Shown: piece by piece, positions 53,459 through 61,429 of the stretch | Position numbering within the stretch: position 1 is the first letter of the stretch | Layout: the number at the start of each line of letters is the position of its first letter | Program-made: the position numbers and the translations under genes | The notes under the pieces: generated by a model | Database searches by the model: none | What the model saw: the letters and a program-made list of their open reading frames with translations, nothing else | Told to the model about the DNA's origin: nothing | Assembly (NCBI RefSeq): GCF_004005475.1 | Contig: NZ_RZTZ01000019.1 | Coordinates: forward strand, 16,420 to 80,419 | Direction of reading: 5' to 3' | Length of the DNA stretch: 64,000 bases | Origin: Niallia taxi | Lineage (GTDB): Bacteria > Bacillota > Bacilli > Bacillales > Cytobacillaceae

Positions 53459-53550
53459 GATGAGACCTCCGAATAGATATTTTGTTCCTTTTTGCTGGCC
53501 AGCTCAGGACACATTTATCTTATCAAGAGGTCTTTTTTCTTTCAAATCGC

Positions 53551-53588
53551 ATTTTCACTTATTACAGGAATGCTGCCATGTTAGTACC
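53551..53588. repeat. Short intergenic repeat next to the IS110-type element
   Basis: CACTTATTACAGGAATGCTG then CCATGTTAGTACC. Related copies lie at 51547-51564 and three times in 55445-55575. It may be the target-site context of the neighbouring insertion sequence. Confidence 0.55.
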
Positions 53589-53752
53589 AGAGAAATAAAG
53601 AAGCATTAATCCTTACTGGATTAACACCCCCTATAGCTTAAAATACCCTTGTATAACCTGTTATTACAGAACTGTTGCGCTTAGATTTAGAAGAATGTTA
53701 TAAAAAAAGAGCTTCAATCCTTCCTGGTTCAAAGCCCTACTTGCTTGAGTTA

Positions 53753-54157
53753 TTATGAAAAATCCTGAATTATTTCAACAACTTCGATTCTACCGTTTAT
53801 TAAAAGTTCAGGAAGCTCATTTTTTTCGTTTCCCATCCAGTATTCTCTAGCCTGTTCAATCTTTAGAGCGAAAGGAGATCCATCTTCTTTTGGTAGAAGG
53901 GAACCGTCTCCCTCGAAACAATGTCCATCAACTTGTAGCTTAACAATTTGTAAAACTTTACGATTAAAGGATTCAAATAACTCTTTCCATTTTAGTATAT
54001 CCTCATAACTTTCCGCAGCATACAAGCACGATAATCGTGAAGGATATTCTGGGTATTCTTGTAATCTAACCATTTCAACTATTACTTCTCTGATTGCTCG
54101 GATGTTTTCACCAACATATTTAATAGCTATATCGGCATCTTCTTTATTTAAATTCAT
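53753..54157 (-). CDS. DUF2441-like hypothetical protein, possibly 5'-truncated
   Basis: A 134-residue protein with the DUF2441 pattern: [20 protein letters not shown], then [20 protein letters not shown] and [10 protein letters not shown]. The same frame stays open for another 40 codons upstream (to 54277), encoding plausible protein ([20 protein letters not shown]), but without any start codon. So either translation begins internally at 54157, or the true start has been lost and this is a decaying gene. Function unknown. Confidence 0.6.
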   Translation of the reverse strand: MNLNKEDADIAIKYVGENIRAIREVIVEMVRLQEYPEYPSRLSCLYAAESYEDILKWKELFESFNRKVLQIVKLQVDGHCFEGDGSLLPKEDGSPFALKIEQAREYWMGNEKNELPELLINGRIEVVEIIQDFS

Positions 54158-54463
54158 TCCACTTTCAGTATAGTTTCTATAGAAAATCTTTGTAAAATCC
54201 TCACCTTTTGAGTTTAGGTGCTCACGCTCAAAAAAGAAACGATATAACGTATTTTTTTGTTGGTTATCGGAAATTAATTATCTGACCAACTGTCATCTTA
54301 TTCCTTGTAACAATATGATAAACACAATACTCATTTCCCACCATATTTTCCAGCCCCAATTTTGAAATGAATTATTCTTATTCCTTCTCAAAATGTTTAT
54401 TAAATTATCCTAAACGTTTGTTATATAAGAAAGGACTACATTATAAACAGGAATTACGAATAC

Positions 54464-54919
54464 TCAGTATTTTTCGTATTTAAATAAAATTAACTTATCT
54501 GTAAGCTGAACCTCTTTTGTTTTTTTGTAACCAAATTTCTCGTAAAAGTAATGATTACGAAAACTTAAATACGGAGTATACAATGTCCATAGCTTTACAT
54601 CGGAAAATTGCTTCTCTAGAAATTGTATAGCTAGCGTTCCAGCACCGTTATTTTGTTTAGATGGAGCAATAAAGACTTTATCTATGTGCATTCGTTCTTT
54701 ATTTCCTCTTACATCGATTGCACCAATTATTGCATTCTCTTCTAAAATCGTAAAATGATGATATTTTTGTATATTTTCTTCTAACTTTCCAAATGTTTCA
54801 CAAGCTGGATTAGTTTCAAAGTCTTGGTATTTTTCCAAGTCGTCTTGAAATGAGGCTTTCTGAATCGGAAGTAAATCTTCTATGTCATCTAGTGTTGATT
54901 TTCTAATTATTAAGGTCAT
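54464..54919 (-). CDS. GNAT family N-acetyltransferase
   Basis: A 151-residue acetyl-CoA-dependent acetyltransferase. The start is IRKSTLDDIEDLLPIQKASF; the acetyl-CoA loop is VFIAPSKQNNGAGTLAIQFL (a variant of the Q/R-x-x-G-x-G/A motif) and the C-terminal YFYEKFGYKK is typical. Acceptor unknown. GGAGAAAAT ribosome site. Confidence 0.85.
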   Translation of the reverse strand: MTLIIRKSTLDDIEDLLPIQKASFQDDLEKYQDFETNPACETFGKLEENIQKYHHFTILEENAIIGAIDVRGNKERMHIDKVFIAPSKQNNGAGTLAIQFLEKQFSDVKLWTLYTPYLSFRNHYFYEKFGYKKTKEVQLTDKLILFKYEKY

Positions 54920-55109
54920 ATTTTCTCCACTCGCCCTCTCTCTAATTCTAAAGGCACATCATATGGGAATATTAAATATATATTCCATTTAATTTACAGA
55001 AATCCTTCTTCCACTAAACTGCCTTCATTATGACATAACAAAAAGCTTCCCTTATATTTAAGAATAGCCCCTGTTACTTTAAGTACATTTTTTCACAATC
55101 TAGACTTGT

Positions 55110-55427
55110 TCAGTTCTTCTGCGATGTCCAAATTTCAAATATAATTTGACCATCTTTAGTTATTTTCCCTATATGGATACTAACATTCACATTATTATAA
55201 CTAGCCCATTTTGGTAGGTAACTTTCTAGATATTTTATAACCTTCTCATCAGGTGAAGCATATCCAACATTAATATTATTGGACAAATATGCAACAAAAT
55301 CTGGATATAAAGCATCTACCCATTCTTCTGCTTGTCGTTCTGAATTAAAAATTCGATTATCCTCTTTATAACTTCCATTTATCCATTTAATATTCTCCGT
55401 AGTCAACACCTTCTTTCCAAGTTTCAC
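55110..55427 (-). CDS. Hypothetical protein, 105 residues
   Basis: A small soluble protein ending NVNVSIHIGKITKDGQIIFE then IWTSQKN, with a middle segment RQAEEWVDALYPDFVAYLSN. A GTG at 55427 is the only sensible start but has no good ribosome site, so it may be a fragment of a longer gene. No family recognised; it lies in a region with several decayed genes. Confidence 0.45.
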   Translation of the reverse strand: MKLGKKVLTTENIKWINGSYKEDNRIFNSERQAEEWVDALYPDFVAYLSNNINVGYASPDEKVIKYLESYLPKWASYNNVNVSIHIGKITKDGQIIFEIWTSQKN

Positions 55428-55444
55428 CGTTAATCTTATAATCC

Positions 55445-55575
55445 TTTTATACTAAGCTGCCACGTTTGTGACACAAGAAGGATTCTCTTCATTTTATACA
55501 GGAATGTTGCCCTGTTTCTTTTCATAACTAGTTTTTCATTTATTGCAGGAATGCTGCCACGTTTGTGCCGAAGCA
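55445..55575. repeat. Cluster of three degenerate intergenic repeats
   Basis: Three units of similar sequence follow each other at about 45-base spacing: ACTAAGCTGCCACGTTTGTG (55451), ATACAGGAATGTTGCCCTGT (55496) and TTGCAGGAATGCTGCCACGT (55542, continuing TTGTGCC). A single copy lies beside the IS110-type element at 53551. Units share (T)GCTGCCACGTTTGTG. They are not CRISPR-like: length and spacing vary and there are no unique spacers of fixed size. Confidence 0.55.
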
Positions 55576-55658
55576 AAAAAGTATAAATCTCTTTAGATTT
55601 TTATCCCCATTTGTATTTTTAGGTCAGCTCTTTCTGCCCCATAAGGAACTTAAACAAA

Positions 55659-55695
55659 AAAAGAGTTAATCCTACTTGGATAAACTCTTTCTAGA
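55659..55695 (-). terminator. Terminator AAAGAGTT-AATCC/GGAT-AAACTCTTT
   Basis: On the minus strand the stem is followed by a T7 run. It overlaps the 3' end of the possible small ORF at 55672-55812. Same TTAATCC-type loop as at 47339 and 53601. Confidence 0.7.
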
Positions 55696-55812
55696 TATTG
55701 TTGCCAATACTATGTGGCTTATTAACACTCCATTTTTATTTAATTTTTGATTCTTGCCAACAATCCAAGCTAAAGTTAAAATCGAGACAGCTACTACTAT
55801 TGCTGTTAACAT
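55672..55812 (-). CDS. Possible small membrane protein, 46 residues
   Basis: Encodes MLTAIVVAVSILTLAWIVGK then a basic tail. One hydrophobic helix is clear. The ribosome site is weak (AAGGTAG 9 bases upstream), and the last six codons lie inside a terminator hairpin, so expression is uncertain. Confidence 0.35.
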   Translation of the reverse strand: MLTAIVVAVSILTLAWIVGKNQKLNKNGVLISHIVLATISRKSLSK

Positions 55813-55940
55813 AAATATAACTACCTTTATCCTTTATCTCCTTTTAACAACATTATAACAAACTCAAAATAAGTCTTATTTTTGTTTCCTGCTCTTGATT
55901 TGAGTATTTTCTTAGTTTTGAAATGGCCCTATTTAGTGCT

Positions 55941-56235
55941 TCACCTCCAATATCCTGCTTCTTCTGTAAAAACAGCAGCATGAAATAGTGAAGTTTGCTC
56001 CTCAAAATCAAAAAAAAGAGGATCCTCAATAAAATTGTTCAATAAAGTGTATCCACCGTTATGTACTGGTTCTGAAATTATAGGTACGCCACTTGTTGAA
56101 ATTGAATCAATATAACGATACACAGTCCTCATATTCATTTCTAACTTTTCTGAAATTTGTTTTGCAGTAATTTTTCCACCTGAACGAAGCATCCATAGAA
56201 TTGCTAACATATTGTCAATTCCAGGAAAATAATTC
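55941..56235 (-). pseudogene. YafY/YobV-type HTH-WYL regulator, truncated remnant
   Basis: The HTH_11 part is well preserved (MLAILWMLRSGGKITAKQIS, then NMRTVYRYIDSISTSGVPII) and continues to FEEQTSLFHAAVFTEEAGYW, but it then hits a stop. Family members run to about 300 residues with a WYL ligand domain, which is missing. Upstream, the frame reads in-frame to GIDNM without a start codon where relatives have an ATG, so the 5' end is also damaged. Confidence 0.75.
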
Positions 56236-56521
56236 CACCTCTATATGAAGTTTATTTTCTTATATATATCTCCGATTTTTGGAATAGCTCATCAACTGTT
56301 CCTTTCCGATAGCTTTCTATAAAAATAGAATCTCATACTATATCATCTTGCCCGATAACAAACCAAAGTTTCCTTCCAATCTCCGTTATTTGAGCCAACT
56401 AGTGATTGATCTTTATTATCCACACTGTAACCTGATTGCTCATTTTCTAGTTGTGAATTTGCAAAGATGGTAAAACCATTAGTATCGGTAAAGAAAAGAA
56501 TCAATGCGAAAACAGCGTTCT
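56236..56521. other. Intergenic stretch with a possible gene fragment
   Basis: Minus-strand DNA at about 56351-56478 encodes TDTNGFTIFANSQLENEQSG then YSVDNKDQSLVGSNNGDWKE with no start codon and ends at a stop. It looks like a remnant of a secreted protein gene but I cannot assign a family. Confidence 0.3.
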
Positions 56522-57124
56522 TTATTTATCTTCCGGCAAATCATATTCCATCCTTTTTGCTGTCATCCATTTTTCTTCTATTCCAACTAGCCTTTCGACA
56601 AGATGAAAGGCCATTACAATACCTGCTGAAATACCGCCTGATGTAACAATTCTGCCTTCATCAACAAATTTAACTTCTCTTACAACCTCCACTTTTTTGA
56701 AGAGATCTGCAAACAAATCATAGGAAGCCCAATGTGTTGTCGCCCTTTTGCCATCAAGTAATCCAGCCTGTGCCAGCAATAAAGCGCCCGTACAGACAGA
56801 TGTCGTCATTTCTGTTCTTTTTTCCTGCTCTTTTATCCAGTTTATCAGCTTGTTATTATGTAATTCAGTCAATCTAGCGCCAGGACCTCCAGGAACAATG
56901 AGAATATCAAAATATGGTGCTGTATCAAAGGAATAGTCTGGTACGACTTGCAGCCCGTTTCTTGCTGAAATGCTTTTTCCAGTCTCAGAAACTGTTTCCA
57001 CTTTGAATGGCTTAACATCCTCACGATCCTTAAAGCCTGCAATAGACAGTACTTCAAATGGTCCTGCGAAATCCAATACCTCCACATCATCAAACAGCAA
57101 TATGCCGACACTTCTAGTCTCCAA
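56522..57124 (-). CDS. DJ-1/PfpI family protein
   Basis: A 200-residue glutamine-amidotransferase-like protein. The nucleophile elbow is TTSVCTGALLLAQAGLL (Cys), followed by ATTHW, and the N-terminal ILLFDDVEVLDFAGPFEVL is typical of the GATase1_PfpI group near isonitrile hydratase. Activity is not predictable: chaperone, deglycase and hydratase have all been shown in the family. TTG start at 57124 with a GGAGAGG site. Confidence 0.88.
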   Translation of the reverse strand: METRSVGILLFDDVEVLDFAGPFEVLSIAGFKDREDVKPFKVETVSETGKSISARNGLQVVPDYSFDTAPYFDILIVPGGPGARLTELHNNKLINWIKEQEKRTEMTTSVCTGALLLAQAGLLDGKRATTHWASYDLFADLFKKVEVVREVKFVDEGRIVTSGGISAGIVMAFHLVERLVGIEEKWMTAKRMEYDLPEDK

Positions 57125-57161
57125 TTTGCCCTCTCCTTCATTTGTTGATTTTGTATATGTA

Positions 57162-57662
57162 TTATAAATAATAAATCATATGTTGTTCATCAAAATATTG
57201 TCCATTCACCTTCAAGGCCTTTTTCTCCAAACCAAAAACAGTAAATCCCATCGATTCGTATAAAGCAATAGCTCCTGTATTTGTTGATACGACCGCCAAC
57301 AGCAATTGTTCAATTTCCAGTCTTCTTGAGACGTTAATCACCTCTGTCAAAAGCCTTCTCCCAATCCCTTTGTTACGGTAAGCATCTTCAATAAAAAACG
57401 ACAAAACACTTGCCTTATGCTTGATTTTCTTATAGCTTTCCTTTTGTAGTGTGATGGTGCCAATAAGGCGGTCGTCTATAAACGCCCCGATTGTAAGCCT
57501 TGTCGGGTCCTTCAATAAAGCGGAAATTCGCTTGATAGGATATAGCCGTTTTTGCTCCTCTTCCAACGTTAGCAGGAATGCATCTGGATGCTGATTTAAT
57601 GTAAGCAACCGCAAACCCCAGTATTCCTTCGCATCCTTTGGTTTTAATACTCTTACCTGCAA
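57162..57662 (-). CDS. GNAT family N-acetyltransferase
   Basis: A 166-residue GNAT with the acetyl-CoA motif DAYRNKGIGRRLLTEVINVS and C-terminal ALYESMGFTVFGLEKKALKV. It is a paralogue of the protein at 62315-62812: both end in (F/Y)G(I/L)(D/E)KKALK(V/I).G..(Y)FDE. Acceptor unknown. A TTG at 57662 sits 6 bases after GAGGGGTGG; the frame opens three codons earlier. Confidence 0.87.
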   Translation of the reverse strand: MQVRVLKPKDAKEYWGLRLLTLNQHPDAFLLTLEEEQKRLYPIKRISALLKDPTRLTIGAFIDDRLIGTITLQKESYKKIKHKASVLSFFIEDAYRNKGIGRRLLTEVINVSRRLEIEQLLLAVVSTNTGAIALYESMGFTVFGLEKKALKVNGQYFDEQHMIYYL

Positions 57663-57843
57663 AACAACCACCCCTCTATGATGTCCACACGTAAAATCGA
57701 TTTAGGAAAAAAATGCTGCAAACCGCAAACATTCCTACATAATAATTCCATATTGCCACGATGCATTCCTTCTGGCACATCAATTTTCGTTAAACAAGAT
57801 TTATGGTACGATAAAGAAAATTAATATTAGAGGTGTCTCGCCA

Positions 57844-58149
57844 ATGTTTATCGTCCATTCAACTTTTCCAGTACCAGCAGAAAAAGCAGCTGAAGTGATT
57901 GAAATATATAAAAACCGCTCACGATTAGTAGATAAAAATCCCGGTTTTATCCGGTTTCTTCTCCTTCAAACAGAAAAAAACAAGGGAGAAATTACCGTCC
58001 ATATGGAATGGGAAACAAAGGAGGATTATTTGAAGTGGGTTAGAAGCACAGAGTTTAAAGATATTCACGAGCTTGAGAAAAAATACCCTGATAAAGAGCT
58101 AGCTGCCATTATTCCAACTGTAAAGCAGTTTTTGGTGGTTGCTGAGTAA
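57844..58149 (+). CDS. Antibiotic biosynthesis monooxygenase (ABM) domain protein
   Basis: A 101-residue small alpha+beta barrel of the ABM/IsdG-like superfamily: MFIVHSTFPVPAEKAAEVIE, NPGFIRFLLLQ, VHMEWETKEDYLKWVRSTEF. Members include quinol monooxygenases and heme-degrading IsdG/HmoB. The length is closer to general ABM proteins than to HmoB; heme binding is not shown. AGAGGTG site and a palindromic terminator after it. Confidence 0.8.
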   Translation: MFIVHSTFPVPAEKAAEVIEIYKNRSRLVDKNPGFIRFLLLQTEKNKGEITVHMEWETKEDYLKWVRSTEFKDIHELEKKYPDKELAAIIPTVKQFLVVAE

Positions 58150-58226
58150 CAATGAAATCCTGTAAATGGGGAGCGTTTTGTATACCCAGATCTAATGGGA
58201 TGACCAACTTTGTGTGAGAAATAGAT

Positions 58227-58252
58227 AGAGCCTAGGAAGATTCCTAGGCTCT
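58227..58252 (+). terminator. Terminator after the ABM gene
   Basis: AGAGCCTAGGAA pairs perfectly with TTCCTAGGCTCT with a two-base loop, followed by AGTTTTCG. Confidence 0.75.
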
Positions 58253-58318
58253 AGTTTTCGATATAAAAGGGATAGAATAATTTCGGTAATCTTAAAGAAG
58301 GCCAGCAAAATTTACTGC

Positions 58319-58726
58319 TCATGTATTTTCCTGGTTTATACTATTTCGTTCAAATCCCAAAAAACGGGTGCCTTGAAAGTTCAAAATTCCTGTGTCATTT
58401 TCAGAAACCAGCCCATATTCTTTTCCAGAAACATGAAACTCTGTACGATCGCCGCTTTCGAACTCAAATGTGAGATAATACGTAGTATATGTACTGGAAG
58501 AAAGACTATTATTATCATTATTGGAACTTCTGCTGACATCTGTACGTTTTGCTTTAATAATCGCTGGCACACTTAATCTTGGCGACTGCTCATTTTTATG
58601 CCACTGGCCAATTCCTTTAAATATCGTAAACAAAATACTACCAATAACGAATATAAAAATAATTCCTATAAAAATGGGACCAAATTGGAACATAAAGTCT
58701 CCAAAATAAAATTCATCACCTGGCAT
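58319..58726 (-). CDS. DUF2500 domain membrane-anchored protein
   Basis: A 135-residue protein: a TM segment at about residues 12-35 (FGPIFIGIIFIFVIGSILFT) and a C-terminal beta-rich domain (TYTTYYLTFEFESGDRTEFH, SGKEYGLV) that fits DUF2500. Between them is a Ser/Asn-rich linker. Function unknown. The ATG at 58726 has a perfect AAGGAGTGG site; an ATG ten codons upstream does not. Confidence 0.82.
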   Translation of the reverse strand: MPGDEFYFGDFMFQFGPIFIGIIFIFVIGSILFTIFKGIGQWHKNEQSPRLSVPAIIKAKRTDVSRSSNNDNNSLSSSTYTTYYLTFEFESGDRTEFHVSGKEYGLVSENDTGILNFQGTRFLGFERNSINQENT

Positions 58727-58887
58727 GTTACCACTCCTTCTGCTAAATATTGTCATTATATACGGTTAATAATTAAAAAAGTTTCATTTTCTACTTGTCT
58801 ATATTAAAAACAATTAATTTTAGAATTTATTGTAACTAAAATAGCCACCAAACATAGTGACTATTAAGTACTATAAAATCTAATTTG

Positions 58888-59097
58888 TTAGGACTGATTA
58901 TGTTCCACCACCATAATACTATAAAAAATATTTAGCTTTTCCCACACCCAATCTTGAAAAACCTCCTTCAATCATTTCTGTAAAGCCGTAGCCTCTAAAT
59001 CTTCTTTTATTTGTAATTATTCCAAACTGAATGTCTCTGCTGCTTCTGTTCCTTTAAATGGCGTACTGCTAAATGAAAAGGTTACTGTTTTTTGCAT
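58888..59097 (-). pseudogene. Small conserved protein gene with two in-frame stop codons
   Basis: From ATG 59097 (AAAGGAGAG site) the frame reads MQKTVTFSFSSTPFKGTEAA then ETFSLE, stop TAA, LQIKEDLEATALQK, stop TGA, LKEVFQDWVWEKLNI and on to 58888. Ignoring the stops gives one coherent small protein with the ETF.LEEL and VWDKL-like pattern of small Bacillus proteins. Two nonsense mutations without frameshift indicate a recently decayed gene. Confidence 0.65.
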
Positions 59098-59236
59098 GAA
59101 TCTCTCTCCTTTTGGTCATTTATTGTAAGTATATGGTAGGAAATAAACGAAAAAATACTTAACAAATAGCGCAAGTAATTTGAACCTTGTATGTCAATGC
59201 TACGCTATATTCTCCATGCGTATAAACGTAAACAGC

Positions 59237-60472
59237 TTAAATCACCACCTGCTTATACCTATTTAATACGAAAACTGCCGCAGCAATTAAAGTTATCCCC
59301 ATAAAAGCAGGTGCAGCATGACCAAGGGATACATAGATTTGCCCACCTATAATCGGTCCAATTATTCTTGCCAATGCTTGAATAGATTGGCTGCCGCCTT
59401 GAATTCTGCCTTGCTCACTAGCTTGAACTGACTTGGACAGCATTCCATTGATTGAAGGTCCGATAATGGAATCCCCAAAACCAAACAGGAATATTCCAAC
59501 GATAAAAAGCGGGTATAGTGAGAATAACGCTGATACTGCCATAAAGCTGTAGCCGATAATCTCCGAAACCATTCCTATCATCCCTATCTGGACATCACTG
59601 TATTTCAGCAACAGCTTTGGCATTAGAAAGCCTTGTGAAAGGATGTCTTGGATACCCAATATGGAAAACATAAGTCCGATTATCGCAGGCTGCCATTTGA
59701 AAGTATCAATTGTAAACTGTGAAAATACTGCCTGTAAGGATCCGTTAGGAATCGAAAGTAAGAATACTGAAAAAAGGAGCCATTTTAAATGTTTTATAGA
59801 AAGTATGTTTAGTAGCTGTATGAATGGATTCAATCTTACTAACGTAAGCTTTTTCAGCCTATTGTTTTTGTTAAGACTCTCTGGCATATAAAAAAATCCG
59901 AATGCAACATTCAATAAGGTTATGAATGCTGCAGCATACATTGGTATAGAATATCCAAACTTTGCTAATATTCCACCTAATACAGGTCCAACAGCGATGC
60001 CTACACCTGTAACAGCACTCACCCAGCCAAAGTATTTTGTTCGCTGCTCATTCGGGATAATGTCTGCAAAATAGGCGAAGATAGTGCTTATACTCCCGCC
60101 TGTTACACCTTCCATTATCCGCCCGACAAACAGGACCCATAAAGCTCCTCCAATACCAAAAACAATGTACCCGACACTTGACCCTAATAGACATATTAAA
60201 AGAATTGGACGACGGCCATATCTATCGCTTAAAGCTCCAAGCCCAGGTGCCGCTAAAAAAACACAGGCTGCATAAACAGCGGTCAGTACTGTAACTATAA
60301 TTGCCTGATTTGCATCATTATGAGCATACGGATGCACTAAGTATGGAACAACTGGTCCTATAATACTGAAGCCTAATCCGCACAGAAAAACTGACATTAG
60401 ACCGAATATCAACGCCTTTTTATCTACAGTTTGTTCTGTATTTTGAAGTTTTAGTAAACTAAATTTGAACAT
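59237..60472 (-). CDS. MFS drug:proton antiporter (TetA-like)
   Basis: A 411-residue transporter with twelve membrane segments. MFS motif A is GALSDRYGRRPILL, and VTGVGIAVGPVLGG fits the motif C (antiporter) region of 12-TM drug exporters. It is expected to pump out a toxic compound. Its promoter holds two MarR-type operators, so it is controlled by the MarR gene directly upstream on the same strand. ATG at 60472 has GAGGAG; the frame extends 5 codons upstream. Confidence 0.9.
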   Translation of the reverse strand: MFKFSLLKLQNTEQTVDKKALIFGLMSVFLCGLGFSIIGPVVPYLVHPYAHNDANQAIIVTVLTAVYAACVFLAAPGLGALSDRYGRRPILLICLLGSSVGYIVFGIGGALWVLFVGRIMEGVTGGSISTIFAYFADIIPNEQRTKYFGWVSAVTGVGIAVGPVLGGILAKFGYSIPMYAAAFITLLNVAFGFFYMPESLNKNNRLKKLTLVRLNPFIQLLNILSIKHLKWLLFSVFLLSIPNGSLQAVFSQFTIDTFKWQPAIIGLMFSILGIQDILSQGFLMPKLLLKYSDVQIGMIGMVSEIIGYSFMAVSALFSLYPLFIVGIFLFGFGDSIIGPSINGMLSKSVQASEQGRIQGGSQSIQALARIIGPIIGGQIYVSLGHAAPAFMGITLIAAAVFVLNRYKQVVI

Positions 60473-60499
60473 TATATTTCTCCTCAATAGTCATTTTCA

Positions 60500-60550
60500 T
60501 TTCCTAGGAAACAAAAAATACTTTATCATCATTTTGTTTCCTAGTCAACA
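60500..60550 (-). promoter_or_regulatory. MFS promoter with two MarR-type operators
   Basis: Minus-strand TTGACT (60543-60548), 17 bases, TAAAGT (60520-60525). Operator A is TTTCCTAGGAAA (60500-60511), a perfect palindrome downstream of the -10. Operator B is TTGTTTCCTAGTCAACA (60534-60550), covering the -35. Operator B is nearly identical to a site at 61144-61160 in front of the MarR gene. Confidence 0.75.
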
Positions 60551-60569
60551 AAAATGAAAACAAAAAAAT

Positions 60570-60598
60570 ACAGTCCAATTCCTATTAGAATTGGACTG
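60570..60598 (-). terminator. Terminator of the MarR gene
   Basis: CAGTCCAATTC pairs with GAATTGGACTG; the minus strand continues TATTTTTTTG. Confidence 0.85.
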
Positions 60599-60619
60599 CA
60601 TATGTTTTATGTTTCTTTC

Positions 60620-61093
60620 CTATTCAGGCTTGATAGCTACTTCTTGTTTTTTTATTTCTGCATCCAAATGCTTACTATACATTTCAACAAAGCTAAGTAT
60701 ACTGTCAAACTGTTCCTCCGTCACCTGTTCAAATACTTTCTTATCACGCTCTCTAAACTCTTTATGGAGATCATCGTGAATTTTATTTATTGCCAAACCT
60801 TCCTCTGTTAGCCTAAAATAGATTTCTTTTTTATTTTCCGGCTTTTGGTAGCTTTCTATTAGGTCTTTTTCGAGAAGTTTTTTCGTTATTTTACTTATCG
60901 CGCTTCTAGTCATAAAAAAAGATTCTGCCAGTTTCGTTACATTGGAATCTGCATTTTTGCCGATAAATTCCAGACAATGTACTTCAGATGACTTATGCCC
61001 CTTCAAACTTTCTTCCATTTTAGGCTTATTAAGCCAAACAATCTTATTTAATATATCCCTAAATCCCAAAATGACCTGTTCTTCTTTGTTCAT
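60620..61093 (-). CDS. MarR family transcriptional regulator
   Basis: A 157-residue winged-helix regulator: SNVTKLAESFFMTRSAISKI then KLLEKDLIESYQ and the wing PENKKEIYFRLTEEG. It sits just upstream of an MFS exporter with matching operators at both promoters, so it most likely represses itself and the exporter until a ligand binds. AGGAGG site before ATG. Confidence 0.9.
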   Translation of the reverse strand: MNKEEQVILGFRDILNKIVWLNKPKMEESLKGHKSSEVHCLEFIGKNADSNVTKLAESFFMTRSAISKITKKLLEKDLIESYQKPENKKEIYFRLTEEGLAINKIHDDLHKEFRERDKKVFEQVTEEQFDSILSFVEMYSKHLDAEIKKQEVAIKPE

Positions 61094-61128
61094 TTAGCTG
61101 ACCTCCTACCAGTTGGTGCATTAACATT

Positions 61129-61160
61129 ATTATAGTAGAATTTTTGTTTCCATTTCAACA
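61129..61160 (-). promoter_or_regulatory. MarR gene promoter with operator
   Basis: Minus-strand TTGAAA (61153-61158), 18 bases, TATAAT (61129-61134). TTGTTTCCATTTCAACA (61144-61160) covers the -35 and matches TTGTTTCCTAGTCAACA at the MFS promoter except at the three central bases. Confidence 0.75.
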
Positions 61161-61429
61161 TTATTACATCGTTATTAGAGATGGAGCTGTTTACACCAAA
61201 CAGCTGCCTGTCTTTTCTCTGCGCTTCTGTTTATGTTGATTTTGGATGCGTAAAATATACTAAACGGTTACATAAGTCATTCCATTAGCAGTGTAGAATT
61301 CATGAATCTAATTTCAATTTATAAATACAGAAAATTTAATTAATGTAAAATATTCCAAAAAAGTTTAATTTTATGGAAAAATTTGATAAAGTTAACAATA
61401 GAATAAAAACATCATAAGGAGTGACAAGC
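61161..61429. other. Intergenic region with an orphan hairpin
   Basis: Contains GAGCTGTTT/AAACAGCT (about 61184-61206), a hairpin without a neighbouring gene end and with a weak T-tract. No gene was seen. Confidence 0.35.

Larger units (their letters stand above)
51840..53540 (-). mobile_element. IS110-family (IS1111-like) insertion sequence, ends approximate
   Basis: It consists of one transposase gene with a short non-coding 5' side (about 80-100 bases) and a long, relatively GC-rich 3' side (about 300 bases). That geometry fits the IS1111 subgroup, where the bridge/seek RNA comes from the region after the transposase. A possible subterminal repeat is AGAAAAGAACACAA near 51840-51855 against TTTTGTTCCTTTTT near 53482-53496. 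No direct duplication was identified, as expected for this family, so the ends are estimates. Confidence 0.65.

Noticed and set aside
55445..55575. Possible CRISPR array
   Set aside because: Repeats are degenerate, spacing is irregular, and no cas genes are present.
56351..56478. Gene fragment with NNGDWKETLV
   Set aside because: No start codon, too short to assign; only noted as a possible remnant of a secreted protein.
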